Source: Betaproteobacteria bacterium (lineage in GTDB: Bacteria; Pseudomonadota; Gammaproteobacteria; Burkholderiales; SG8-39). Taken from it: a stretch of 35,005 bases of DNA. Location of the stretch: contig CANKMT010000060.1 in NCBI GenBank assembly GCA_947482825.1, positions 1 through 35,005 on the forward strand, given 5' to 3'. The position numbers were made by a program, and so were the translations under genes. The notes beneath the pieces are model-generated. The model was not told the DNA's origin and made no database searches. It saw nothing but the letters and a program-made list of their open reading frames with translations. This document shows, in pieces, positions 1-9,485 of this stretch. Each line of letters begins with the position of its first letter. The first letter of the stretch is position 1.

Positions 1-494
1 GGTTCCATGCGGATGAGGTAGCGGATGTCCGTTTGCAGGCGCTGGATCAGCGCGACGAGAAAGTCCACCGAGGGCGTGGGTTTCCTCGCAATGCCCGCGA
101 GGTACTTCGCGAACAGCGGCGTCTGCGGGAGCTTCACCATGTAGGGCGCCAACTCGTGCAAGAGCATCGGGTCTTCGTAGGCGAACGGAAATTTCTCCGC
201 CAGCGGCTCGAGGAAGAAATCGAACGGGTTGATGACCGAAAGCTCGGCGACCAAGTCGACCTCGATCCTCAACTCGCGAGTCTTCTCCGGGAACACCAGC
301 CGCGCCAGGTAATTCGACTGCGGATCCTGCTGCCAGTTGACGAAGTGCTTTCCGGGATCGACTTTCAGCGAGTACGACAGGATCGGCGTGCGCGAATGCG
401 GCGCCGGGCGCAACCGCACCACTTGCGGCCCGAGCATGACCGGGCGGTCGTAACGGTAGTGCGTGACGTGGTTCAGGCAAACGTGGATGGACAC
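1..494 (-). CDS. Large transglutaminase-like protein, DUF2126 family (N-terminal part, truncated by window edge)
   Basis: Only the first 164 or so codons are in the window; the gene runs off the left edge. The reading frame starts at a GTG (MSIHVCLNHVTHYRYDRPV) preceded by GGGAG at a good distance. The segment RPVMLGPQVVRLRPAPHSRT, the WQQDP motif and the stretch VINPFDFFLEP are typical of the bacterial transglutaminase N-terminal domain in the long (about 1,100-residue) transglutaminase/DUF2126 proteins. The catalytic core lies outside the window. Family knowledge: these proteins are usually encoded with a circularly permuted ATP-grasp protein, an alpha-E protein and a second transglutaminase, a set proposed to make and break peptide or amide bonds; that set cannot be checked here. 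An NtrC-like palindrome lies about 70 bp upstream. Family call is firm, biochemical role unknown. Confidence 0.85.
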   Translation of the reverse strand, partial: MSIHVCLNHVTHYRYDRPVMLGPQVVRLRPAPHSRTPILSYSLKVDPGKHFVNWQQDPQSNYLARLVFPEKTRELRIEVDLVAELSVINPFDFFLEPLAEKFPFAYEDPMLLHELAPYMVKLPQTPLFAKYLAGIARKPTPSVDFLVALIQRLQTDIRYLIRME

Positions 495-563
495 TGGCTT
501 ACTCCCGAAGAAGGCAGGAGAAGTATCAGCAATAACCGCGCAAAGGGGTAGGGGCTGCCCACA

Positions 564-582
564 GCGCACCGCACTGGTGCGC
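564..582. promoter_or_regulatory. NtrC-like binding palindrome upstream of the transglutaminase gene
   Basis: The core GCACCGCACTGGTGC (566-580) matches the NtrC consensus GCACC-N4-TGGTGC exactly, and the dyad extends one or two pairs further on each side. It sits about 70 bp before the GTG of the minus-strand transglutaminase gene. A second GCACC half-site is at 600-604, about three helical turns away, but its other half is poor. I could not find a sigma-54 (GG-N10-GC) promoter between the site and the gene, so the functional claim is inference. Confidence 0.45.
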
Positions 583-718
583 GAGAGTCAGGTCAAGGTG
601 CACCCTGTGCGAGACAGGCGAAAATCCTGCGGACTTTCCAATTAAGGAAAATTTACTGCCCTGGGAACCTCACCGATATTAGATCCGCGAAAAAAGAAGT
701 TTGTGATTTACGGGCCGG

Positions 719-1672
719 CTACTCGAACACAAGGTTCGATCCCTTGACGAACTTCGCCCACTTGTCGTACTCCGTGCGCACCCAGCGATCGAGCTCCGCC
801 GGGGTGCTGCCGACCGATTCGACGCCCGCAGCGGCCAGCCTCTTGACCACTTCAGGATCCTGGATGGTCGAAATGAAGTCACGGTTGAGGCGCGCGAGGG
901 TCGGTTCCGGCGTTCCCGCGGGCGCGAAGATCCCGATCCAGCCGTAGACCTCGAACCCCGGAAAGCCGCTCTCGACCATGGTCGGGACGTTCGGGAGGTC
1001 GGGCATGCGCTTCGAACCCGTCACCGCGAAGGCCTTGAGCTTCCCGGCCTGGATATGCCCCTTCATCGAGGCGAAGGAAAGCAGGCTGTAGGCCACTTCG
1101 CCGGTAAGCATCGCCTGGATCGAAGGACCGCCGCCCTTGTACGGGATGTGCGCAAGCTGGATCCCTGCAAGGCTGTGCATGTACTCCGAGTAGAGGCGAT
1201 TCGAACTGGCTGCGCCCACCGATGCATAGTTGAGCTTGCCGGGCTGGCGCTTGGCGAGCGAAACAAATTCCGCGAGGGTGTTGGCCGGCAGGCCGGTCCA
1301 TGCGCCCATCACGAGCGGCAGGCGCGCAAGCAGCGTCACGGACGAGAAATCCTTGAAGGTGTCGTACGGCAGGTCCTTCATGATCACCGGGTTGATCGCA
1401 TGCGTGTCCCACGAGAGGAACAGCGTGTGGCCATCCGGCGCGGACTTCGCCACCGCAGCGGTCGCGATCGCGCCGGAAGCGCCGGTGCGGTTCTCGACCA
1501 GAACGGGCTGGCCGAGCTTCTCGGAGAGCTTCGCCTGGATGGTGCGCGCGACGGTGTCGCTGCCCCCGCCGGGCGCGAACGGCACCATCAGCGTGACCGG
1601 CTTGGTAGGGAACGCCTGTGCGATTGCAGCAGTGGCGGCAAACAGCAAGACCGCGCCAGTCAGGACTTTCAT
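719..1672 (-). CDS. Tripartite tricarboxylate transporter substrate-binding protein (Bug/TctC family)
   Basis: This 317-residue protein has a signal peptide (about residues 1-20, ending AIAQA) and the family hallmarks: PFAPGGGSD near the mature N-terminus, LGQPVLVENRTGASG, and the middle motif HIPYKGGGPS. Bug proteins are periplasmic receptors that close on small carboxylates. Family knowledge: some deliver to TctAB membrane permeases and many are encoded alone, probably as sensors or sharing permeases. No TctA or TctB gene is nearby. The start has GAGGAG in front. It is the last gene of a three-gene minus-strand operon after the aldolase (48 bp gap), so its ligand is plausibly the substrate of the dioxygenase-aldolase pair. 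The ligand is not known. Confidence 0.93.
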   Translation of the reverse strand: MKVLTGAVLLFAATAAIAQAFPTKPVTLMVPFAPGGGSDTVARTIQAKLSEKLGQPVLVENRTGASGAIATAAVAKSAPDGHTLFLSWDTHAINPVIMKDLPYDTFKDFSSVTLLARLPLVMGAWTGLPANTLAEFVSLAKRQPGKLNYASVGAASSNRLYSEYMHSLAGIQLAHIPYKGGGPSIQAMLTGEVAYSLLSFASMKGHIQAGKLKAFAVTGSKRMPDLPNVPTMVESGFPGFEVYGWIGIFAPAGTPEPTLARLNRDFISTIQDPEVVKRLAAAGVESVGSTPAELDRWVRTEYDKWAKFVKGSNLVFE

Positions 1673-1720
1673 GCTCGTCTCCTCGGATCGTTTTTTTGCC
1701 CGCTACGCGCGGGGTGAAAC

Positions 1721-2479
1721 TCAGTCGAATGCGTCTTGCAATACTTGCGTTGCGGCGGCGGCCATGATCTTTGACGCATAGCCAAGCGACAGCAGGTTGT
1801 AACCCTTGGCTTTCGCAGCGAGCGCGACCTCTTTGCTTGCCGCGTGCATGCCGGCCGCGATCGAATGCTTCCTCGCCGCCGCGACGACCAGGTCCATCGC
1901 GCGCTCCACCTCGGGATGGTTGGGCGTGTACGAGGGCCTTGCGCCATGCGAGACGCCCAGGTCGTTGGGCCCGAGGTAAACCATGTCCAGGCCCGGCACC
2001 GAAGCGATGGCGTCGAGGTTGCGAATGCCTTCGGCGGTCTCGATCAGCGCGATCGTCAGGATCTCGTTGCGGTAGTTGTCGAAGTAGTCGGCGCCGCCGT
2101 ACATCACGCCGCGCGGCGGCCCCCAGCTGCGCACTCCGCGCGGCGGGTATTCGCAGGCGGCGACGAAGGCGCGGGTTTGCTCTGCGGTCTCGATCGTCGG
2201 GCAAATCACGCCATAGGCGCCGGCATCCAGCACGAATGCAATCTCGCCCGGGTCGTTCTGCGTGACACGCGCCATGGGCGCGCCATTGCCCAAAGACAAC
2301 GCCTGAAACAGCGAAACCAGCTGGCTCCGGTCAATCAGGCTGTGCTGCATGTCGATCGTGTACGAGTCGTAGGCAAGGCGCCCGAGCGCCTCGACCGTGA
2401 CCGGCCAGCCGATGTCGATCCAGAGGTTCGAGGCAGGCTTGCCCTGCGCCCAACGTTCGCGGACCGGGTTGCGGCGCAT
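1721..2479 (-). CDS. HpcH/HpaI family aldolase (class II 2-keto-3-deoxy / 4-hydroxy-2-oxo acid aldolase type)
   Basis: A 252-residue TIM-barrel aldolase. Visible family positions are DMQHS with the catalytic His46, Arg71 in the PMARV strand, Asp85, and the metal ligands Glu147 (IALIETAEG) and Asp173 (YLGPNDLG). Such enzymes split 4-hydroxy-2-oxo acids into pyruvate or a related 2-oxo acid plus an aldehyde, using a divalent metal. The residue before His46 is Gln rather than the Glu of classical HpaI, common in the wider citrate lyase-like family, so the substrate cannot be named. Its ATG overlaps the stop of the upstream dioxygenase by one base (TGATG), indicating translational coupling. Cytosolic; likely acts on the product of the dioxygenase. 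Confidence 0.9.
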   Translation of the reverse strand: MRRNPVRERWAQGKPASNLWIDIGWPVTVEALGRLAYDSYTIDMQHSLIDRSQLVSLFQALSLGNGAPMARVTQNDPGEIAFVLDAGAYGVICPTIETAEQTRAFVAACEYPPRGVRSWGPPRGVMYGGADYFDNYRNEILTIALIETAEGIRNLDAIASVPGLDMVYLGPNDLGVSHGARPSYTPNHPEVERAMDLVVAAARKHSIAAGMHAASKEVALAAKAKGYNLLSLGYASKIMAAAATQVLQDAFD

Positions 2480-3348
2480 CAGGCGGCGGCGAGCAACTTC
2501 TCGGCCGTCGCGCGATCCACCGTCGGCGTGCCGCGCACTGTGGTGCGGTAGAACTTGCGAAGTTCATTCAGCGGGTAGTCGAGGTTGCCGCTGTGCCAGG
2601 CCGAGCGGTTCTCCCATAGGATGGTGTCGCCGACCTTCCACTGCTGCTGCCACTGGAACTCCTCGCGCTCGCACCACGCGAACAACTCGTCGAGGAGCGC
2701 ATCGCTCTCGGCGCGGGCCATGCCGAGGATCCGGATCACATGATAGGGATTGGCGTAGACCGACTTGCGCCCGGTTTCGGGGTGGACGCGGATCACCGGG
2801 TGCACCACGTCGTTCAGCCGATCCTTTTGTTCCTGGATCCCCTGGTTGAGGCCCAGGCGCCCGCCGTTGCAAAAGCTGGCCAGCTTGCCATCGACGCGCT
2901 TTTTCAGCGACTCGGGCATCCTCTCCCAGGCCATGTACATGTTGGCGAACTTGGTATTGCCGCCACGGCTCGGGATTGCAACGGCATGGAGGAAGGTGCA
3001 TCTCGCCGGCGACCAGTCGTAAGCGAGGTCCGAATGCCAACCGACGCCGCGCTCGGCCCCGACCTTGTCGAAATTGCCGTTGGCGTCCTGGTTGATCATG
3101 AGCACCACCTCGGGCGCTTCGGGCAGGCGGTATTTCTTCGCAATATGCGGCTGAAGTTCGCCGAACTGGCGGCTGAATTCGCACAGCGATTGCGGCGTCA
3201 TCGGCGCATCGCGAAAGCGCAGGACCAGCCTGCGCAGGAACGTGTCTTCGAGCGCCTTGAGTTCTTCGGCCGATAGCGGCGTGGCCGGGTCCAGCCCAAG
3301 GACTTCGGCGCCGATCGGGCCTTCGAGGTCGGTGATCTGCAGAGCCAT
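2479..3348 (-). CDS. TauD/TfdA-type Fe(II)/2-oxoglutarate-dependent dioxygenase
   Basis: A 289-residue protein. The iron triad is clear: His105 and Asp107 in GWHSDLAY and His252 in SAWHSGNLDY; Arg268 (FYRTTVRG) should hold 2-oxoglutarate. The family hydroxylates small organic acids, sulfonates or aryloxyalkanoates while turning 2-oxoglutarate into succinate and CO2. The frame is open further upstream, but I place the start at the ATG of MALQITDLEG because GGAG lies just in front of it and a promoter lies just upstream of that. First gene of an operon with the aldolase and TctC gene. The residues do not reveal the substrate; taurine or 2,4-D use should not be assumed. Confidence 0.9.
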   Translation of the reverse strand: MALQITDLEGPIGAEVLGLDPATPLSAEELKALEDTFLRRLVLRFRDAPMTPQSLCEFSRQFGELQPHIAKKYRLPEAPEVVLMINQDANGNFDKVGAERGVGWHSDLAYDWSPARCTFLHAVAIPSRGGNTKFANMYMAWERMPESLKKRVDGKLASFCNGGRLGLNQGIQEQKDRLNDVVHPVIRVHPETGRKSVYANPYHVIRILGMARAESDALLDELFAWCEREEFQWQQQWKVGDTILWENRSAWHSGNLDYPLNELRKFYRTTVRGTPTVDRATAEKLLAAA

Positions 3349-3382
3349 GTCTTGCTCCAAAAGCGGGTGAACGCAGGGGAAG

Positions 3383-3411
3383 ACGATAGCGAGGCCGTTC
3401 GCACTTGACAA
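3383..3411 (-). promoter_or_regulatory. Sigma-70-type promoter of the dioxygenase-aldolase-TctC operon
   Basis: On the minus strand TTGTCA (3406-3411) and TATCGT (3383-3388) are separated by exactly 17 bp, 35 bp before the chosen ATG of the dioxygenase. The -35 box matches consensus at five of six positions and the -10 box at four. Prediction only. Confidence 0.5.
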
Positions 3412-3578
3412 TACACTTTCAGGCCCGATTTTTCCCGGCTCCGCACTCGGTGGGACAGGGCGCAGGCAGCACCGGCCGGACCCATGTCTTGCCGGCGAGC
3501 GGCGCTCGATTCTTTTCGCGCCTTCACAAGAGCCCGCGACGCGCCCTTGCATGCTTTCGTGCCGGATCCTTCGTCGAT

Positions 3579-3655
3579 TGGTCGGGGTGAGAGGATTTGA
3601 ACCTCCGACTCCTGCGTCCCGAACGCAGTACTCTACCAGGCTGAGCTACACCCCG
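3579..3655 (-). tRNA. tRNA-Pro, anticodon CGG
   Basis: A 77-nt cloverleaf read on the minus strand: acceptor CGGGGTG pairs with CACCCCG, the D arm contains AGCCTGGTA, the anticodon stem CTGCG/CGCAG closes the loop TTCGGGA (anticodon CGG, reading CCG codons), and the T arm GGAGG-TTCAAAT-CCTCT is canonical. The 3' ACCA end is encoded. Codon CCG is heavily used in this GC-rich genome. No terminator with a T tract is visible downstream. Confidence 0.97.
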
Positions 3656-3697
3656 AATTCGCGGCCTGCTGAAGTCATGGTCGCGGAAAGGTCGCGG

Positions 3698-3703
3698 ATT
3701 TTA
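3698..3703 (-). promoter_or_regulatory. Probable -10 box of tRNA-Pro(CGG)
   Basis: TAAAAT on the minus strand, followed by a GC-rich discriminator (CCGCG) and about 43 bp before the mature 5' end. The block CTCTGCTAAAATCCGCG is nearly the same as the one before the other tRNA-Pro gene, which supports its function. No good -35 box is seen. Confidence 0.45.
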
Positions 3704-3765
3704 GCAGAGAATCCAGCCGGCGGTCCTTGGGTTTGCCGCCACTCGCCACTGCAATCGCCCCGTGC

Positions 3766-4197
3766 CTACTTCTGCACGATCTTCCAGAACGTGTCCTTGT
3801 TGAACACCAGGCCGTCCTTGAACTCCCAAAGGTCGCATCCCTTGTAGTTCAGCACGGTGCCATCGGCCGACTTCCCGGTCACCATCCAGACCGTGACGGC
3901 GCGGCTCGCATCACAGACGTAGCGATCGAGCGTCTCCCAGTGCATGTCCGGGATCACCTTGAAGCGGTCGGCAAGGAACTTGTGGACAACGGCCCAGCCC
4001 CGCACCGTGCGCCCGACCGGCTCGGGCCCGAGTGCCGGGTAGAACGTCGTCTCGGGATGGAAGTACGCCATGATCTGGTCGGCATCGCGCGTATTGAACG
4101 CGTCGTGGATCTCGTCGAGCAGCGCAATGCTCAACGTCCGCGGCTTGAGCGGCACTTTCGTGGCCGTATTCGTTGTCATCGCGTCCTGGGCTCCCAT
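3766..4197 (-). CDS. NTF2-like / SnoaL-like small protein
   Basis: A 143-residue protein with the features of the nuclear transport factor 2-like fold: an N-terminal helix followed by FNTRDADQIMAYFHPETTFYP, then AVVHKFLADRFKVIPDMHWE, and late strands ending YKGCDLWEFKDGLVFNKDTFWKI. The fold forms a cone-shaped pocket used by isomerases, dehydratases, cyclases and many uncharacterised proteins; no catalytic set can be assigned. The ATG is chosen because AAGGGGG stands six bases before it. Gene stands between ispB and tRNA-Pro; it could be co-transcribed with ispB, whose stop is only 20 bp upstream. Function unknown. Confidence 0.8.
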   Translation of the reverse strand: MGAQDAMTTNTATKVPLKPRTLSIALLDEIHDAFNTRDADQIMAYFHPETTFYPALGPEPVGRTVRGWAVVHKFLADRFKVIPDMHWETLDRYVCDASRAVTVWMVTGKSADGTVLNYKGCDLWEFKDGLVFNKDTFWKIVQK

Positions 4198-4217
4198 TCG
4201 ATTCCCCCTTGTGATGG

Positions 4218-5186
4218 TCAGTTCTCGCGCTCGACCGCGTAGTCGGCGAGGCGCAACAGCGTGTCCTTGGCCGGCGATCCGGGCAAGCATTGGATCGATA
4301 TCTGCGCCGCCTCGGCCTCGTTGCGCGCGGCCTTGCGCGCGTAGTCGAGGGCACCGGTGGCTTGGATCGCCGCGACGATCTGGCCAAACTCTCCGCGCCC
4401 GCCGTGCAGGATCGCCTCGCGGATCAGGGCGGCCTGCTCCGGCGACCCGGTGCGCATCGCGTAGATGAGCGGCAGCGTGGGCTTGCCCTCCGCCAGGTCG
4501 TCCCCGACATTCTTGCCGATCGCGCTGGCCTCGCCGCTGTAGTCGAGAACGTCGTCGATGATCTGGAAGGCCGTGCCGAGGTGGGTGCCGTAATCGGCCA
4601 GCCCGCGCTCGATTTCGGGAGCCGCGCCGGCCAGCACTCCCGCCAGCCGCGTGGCGGCCTGGAACAACTTCGCGGTCTTGCGGTGGATGACGTCGAGGTA
4701 GCGCGCTTCGTCGACCTGAGGGTCGTGGATGTTTAGCAACTGGAGGACTTCACCCTCGGCGATCGTGTTGGTGGCCTCGGCCATCACTTCCATGACACGC
4801 ATGTTGTCGATGCCGACCATCATCTGAAAGGCGCGCGAGTAAAGAAAATCGCCAACCAGCACGCTCGCCGCGTTTCCGAAGGCCGCATTCGCGGTCTCGC
4901 GCCCGCGCCGCAGTTCGGATTCGTCGACCACGTCGTCATGGAGCAGGGTCGCGGTGTGGATGAATTCGATCACCGCGGCGAGCTCGAGCCGTTCCGGTCC
5001 GGCGAAACCGGCCGCCTTGCACGCCATCAGGTGCAGCGCAGGGCGAAGGCGCTTGCCCCCGCCCGCGACGATGTGCTCCGCAATTTGCCGGATCAGGACC
5101 ACGTCGGACTGCAGGCGCTCGCGGATCAGCGCATCGACGCGCTGCATTTCGCCGGCCACCGGGCCGAGAATCGAGGGGGGGGTCAA
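4218..5186 (-). CDS. ispB: Octaprenyl (polyprenyl) diphosphate synthase
   Basis: This trans-prenyltransferase adds isopentenyl diphosphate units to an allylic primer to build the ubiquinone side chain. Both aspartate-rich motifs are present: DDVVD (Asp84-Asp88) and DDVLD (Asp211-Asp215), with GGGKRLRPAL near residue 42 and GEVLQL at about 145. Length (322) is normal. It is divergent from rplU, the usual neighbour in proteobacteria. The start is uncertain: the longest frame begins at a TTG, immediately followed by a run of eight C, and has no good ribosome site. GTG at 5159 and ATG at 5147 are alternatives, but family members normally begin close to the TTG position. Chain length (octa- or other) is inferred from the neighbourhood. 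Confidence 0.93.
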   Translation of the reverse strand: MTPPSILGPVAGEMQRVDALIRERLQSDVVLIRQIAEHIVAGGGKRLRPALHLMACKAAGFAGPERLELAAVIEFIHTATLLHDDVVDESELRRGRETANAAFGNAASVLVGDFLYSRAFQMMVGIDNMRVMEVMAEATNTIAEGEVLQLLNIHDPQVDEARYLDVIHRKTAKLFQAATRLAGVLAGAAPEIERGLADYGTHLGTAFQIIDDVLDYSGEASAIGKNVGDDLAEGKPTLPLIYAMRTGSPEQAALIREAILHGGRGEFGQIVAAIQATGALDYARKAARNEAEAAQISIQCLPGSPAKDTLLRLADYAVEREN

Positions 5187-5287
5187 GGCTTTACGCTTGA
5201 TTCTATTGGGGAAATTTTGAATTCGGGGACTTTTGTCCCTTCCCTTGCGGAGTACGCCGAGGTTAGCACAACGCCCCGCCGCTCGCT

Positions 5288-5317
5288 TTGACTGAATAAC
5301 CCGAAATCCGTTAAAAT
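5288..5317 (+). promoter_or_regulatory. Promoter of rplU-rpmA
   Basis: TTGACT (5288-5293) and TAAAAT (5312-5317), spacer 18 bp (17 if TTAAAA is read), five of six matches in each box. It leaves a leader of about 95 nt before the rplU ATG. The strongest sigma-70 promoter visible in the window, in keeping with a ribosomal protein operon. Confidence 0.7.
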
Positions 5318-5421
5318 TGAAGGTTCTTCGGATCGGTGCGGCAAAAAAACCTAGTTACGGGGCGGCAAGCGTGCCTCTCCCGGAGCACGGTAAAAACCAG
5401 GCCCGCAATAAAGGAATCGTC

Positions 5422-5736
5422 ATGTACGCAGTAATCAAGACCGGCGGCAAGCAATACCGGGTCAGTTCCGGCGAAAAACTGAGGGTGGAGCTTCTCGATG
5501 CGCAGGTCGGCACCGGGGTGCAGTTTGCAGAGGTGCTCGCAATCGGCGAGGGTGACTCGGTCACGGTCGGCGCGCCCTTCGTGGCCGGCGCCAGCGTGAA
5601 GGCCACGGTCGTCTCGCAGGGCCGCGGCGAGAAAGTGCACATCTTCAAGATGCGCCGCAGAAAGCATTACCGCAAATCGCAGGGGCATCGGCAGTCGTAC
5701 ACCGAAGTCCAGATCGACGAAATCGTCGGACTATAG
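5422..5736 (+). CDS. rplU: 50S ribosomal protein L21
   Basis: A 104-residue protein beginning [20 protein letters not shown] and containing the family signature region [21 protein letters not shown] near the C-terminus. L21 binds 23S rRNA domain I and contacts L20. The frame is open upstream, but the ATG at 5422 is preceded by AAAGGA and gives the normal length. It is followed nine bases later by rpmA, the invariant partner. A promoter is visible about 100 bp upstream. Confidence 0.98.
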   Translation: MYAVIKTGGKQYRVSSGEKLRVELLDAQVGTGVQFAEVLAIGEGDSVTVGAPFVAGASVKATVVSQGRGEKVHIFKMRRRKHYRKSQGHRQSYTEVQIDEIVGL

Positions 5737-5745
5737 GAGCCCTCC

Positions 5746-6003
5746 ATGGCACACAAGAAAGCAGGCGGCAGCTCACGCAACGGCCGCGACTCGCAGGCAA
5801 AGCGCCTCGGCGTCAAAGCCTTCGGCGGCGAGCTCATCCCGGCCGGCAGCATCATCATCCGCCAGCGCGGCACTCGCGTTCACCCGGGCCAGAACGTCGG
5901 CATGGGCAAGGACCACACCCTGTTCGCGAAAATCACCGGCAAGGTGGTGTTCGCGATCAAGGGCGACAAGGGCAAGCACCAGGTCAGCGTGGTGGCCGCG
6001 TAA
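5746..6003 (+). CDS. rpmA: 50S ribosomal protein L27
   Basis: 85 residues, [20 protein letters not shown], with the conserved core [17 protein letters not shown] and [16 protein letters not shown]. The basic N-terminus reaches the peptidyl transferase centre. There is no N-terminal pre-sequence as in Firmicutes, so no protease processing is expected. The ribosome site AGGAG lies just in front. An intrinsic terminator follows 20 bp after the stop. Confidence 0.98.
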   Translation: MAHKKAGGSSRNGRDSQAKRLGVKAFGGELIPAGSIIIRQRGTRVHPGQNVGMGKDHTLFAKITGKVVFAIKGDKGKHQVSVVAA

Positions 6004-6023
6004 CAGGTCCCCCCTTGATTACG

Positions 6024-8237
<2,214 letters not shown>

Positions 8238-8241
<4 letters not shown>

Positions 8242-8795
8242 CGCTTTCCCAGGCCCGGCTGGTTGCTGACGGCGTAGGGATGGATGCCCTTCTGCAAGGC
8301 GTCGAGCCCTTCCTCGCGGCTCGTGATCTGCATGCCCGCAGGGCAGAAGAAATCGCGCATCAACATCACATGCTGGCGCGACACCGTTGTCGACTGCAGG
8401 TCTTTCCATTCGCTGTTTCGGGCCGGCGACCAGGTCTTGTCGGCGCGGCCAGTCGCGTAGACCTTGTGGGCGCTGTTCTTGCAGCGCATCCCGTTGAAGC
8501 TCACGTTCTCGGTACCCGATCCGCTGCGCGCCACCAGCGTGTAGCGTACCGTGCCGTCCGTGCCCGCAATGAGCGACTTTCCATCGACGTAGAACCGGAA
8601 GTTGCCGGAGGCGAGCAACTCGAACTCGATCAGGTCTTCAGGCTTCGGGTACGCCGGCAACCTGATGTCACTCTCCTGCCAGTCGCGCTCCTCGAGCTTG
8701 ATTTCCCAGTCCGACTTGGGCTGGGCGGGCGCAGCCGCGCAGACTGCAGCGGCCGCCGCGGCAAGAACGCCGCGAACGAGCCGCAATGCGCTCAC
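8238..8795 (-). CDS. CNP1-like family protein (exported)
   Basis: A 185-residue protein with a signal peptide ([22 protein letters not shown]) followed by a conserved domain of the CNP1-like type: [20 protein letters not shown], then [19 protein letters not shown], then [17 protein letters not shown]. Family knowledge: a betaproteobacterial periplasmic family found between proB and rppH, first named from a Neisseria cryptic protein; no biochemical function established. Starts at GTG, inside the stop of the DUF3501 gene (GTGA overlap), so it is coupled to it. Two cysteines (in GMRCKN and DFFCPAG) could form a disulfide. Confidence 0.85.
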
Positions 8796-9376
8796 GCAAG
8801 ATCCTTGACGAGCGAGGCGCGTACCTGTGCGCCGACAGGATCCTCGACCGCCGTATAGGCCGCATGGTCCACGCCGATGGCGAGGGACACGCCGTATTTG
8901 AGCGACTTCCGGGTTTCCTCGTCGAGCTGGAAACGCAGGAAATGCACTGCGGCGGTCTTCTCGGCGTTTTCGCGCGGCAGGTCTTCGTCTGCGATCGCGA
9001 AGACGCGGCCGCAGCCCTCGGCCTGCACCCACACTCGAGCCTCGATGCCCTTCATCTTCGCAAGCATTCGGGTGCGCTCGGCCACATCGGGGTACTCGAT
9101 CATCATGGTGGCCTTGAAATTGTTCCCATCCGGAATCAGCGGGTTGTACACCTCGAGCTCTTCGAGGATGCCGGCCTCCTCGAACGTGCGCTCGATGCGC
9201 AACATCTCCTGGATCTGGTAGCGGATCGTCAGCTCGTCCTCGAAGATCAGGGTCACGTGGGCGCCAAGGTGGACGATACGGTCCTGCTTGTGCGCGATGA
9301 CTCTCGCGCGGAAGTCGGTGCGCGCCTTCGCGTAGGCTTCGAGCGAAAGCAGGCTTGCTCGTTCAATGCGTGTCAT
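8792..9376 (-). CDS. DUF3501 family protein
   Basis: 194 residues, matching DUF3501 throughout: an N-terminal helix LLSLEAYAKARTDFRARVIA, then VHLGAHVTLIFEDELTIRYQ, QIQEMLRIERTFEEAGI, YNPLIPDGNNFKATMMIEY, and a C-terminal strand region ending SLAIGVDHAAYTAVEDPVG. No membrane segment or known catalytic motif. Family knowledge: it commonly sits beside rubrerythrin and an iron-sulfur protein of the GlpC/heterodisulfide reductase kind, suggesting a role in iron or oxidative metabolism, but none is proven. The gene follows rubrerythrin after a 110-bp spacer carrying a hairpin array and overlaps the CNP1-like gene by four bases. The ATG lacks a clear ribosome site. Confidence 0.88.
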   Translation of the reverse strand: MTRIERASLLSLEAYAKARTDFRARVIAHKQDRIVHLGAHVTLIFEDELTIRYQIQEMLRIERTFEEAGILEELEVYNPLIPDGNNFKATMMIEYPDVAERTRMLAKMKGIEARVWVQAEGCGRVFAIADEDLPRENAEKTAAVHFLRFQLDEETRKSLKYGVSLAIGVDHAAYTAVEDPVGAQVRASLVKDLA

Positions 9377-9395
9377 GTTCGGAGTCAAAATGAAA

Positions 9396-9461
9396 CGGGC
9401 GAAGCCCGAAAAGAAACGGGCGAAGCACGATAACAACGGGCGAAGCCCGAGGGCCTCGCCC
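9396..9461. repeat. Array of four short hairpins between rubrerythrin and DUF3501 genes
   Basis: Three direct copies of the dyad CGGGCGAAGCCCG (9396-9408; 9417-9429 with one mismatch; 9437-9449) at 20-21 bp spacing, then a fourth small dyad GGGCCTCGCCC (9451-9461). The array lies in the operon spacer, so it could slow RNase decay or partly terminate transcription after the rubrerythrin gene. No T tract follows. Confidence 0.8.
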
Positions 9462-9485
9462 TGGTTTGGATTGCCTAGGCGCGGG

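Noticed and set aside
495-565. Sigma-54 promoter between the NtrC-like site and the transglutaminase gene
   Set aside because: No GG-N10-GC element fits on the minus strand of this interval.
879-2204. Long open frame of 441 codons on the minus strand across the TctC and aldolase genes
   Set aside because: It overlaps two well-recognised genes in another frame and its translation is arginine- and alanine-rich without any motif, the usual shadow in GC-rich DNA.
9396-9461. CRISPR-like array
   Set aside because: Units are 13-bp dyads with 7-8 bp gaps, far too short for CRISPR repeats and spacers.
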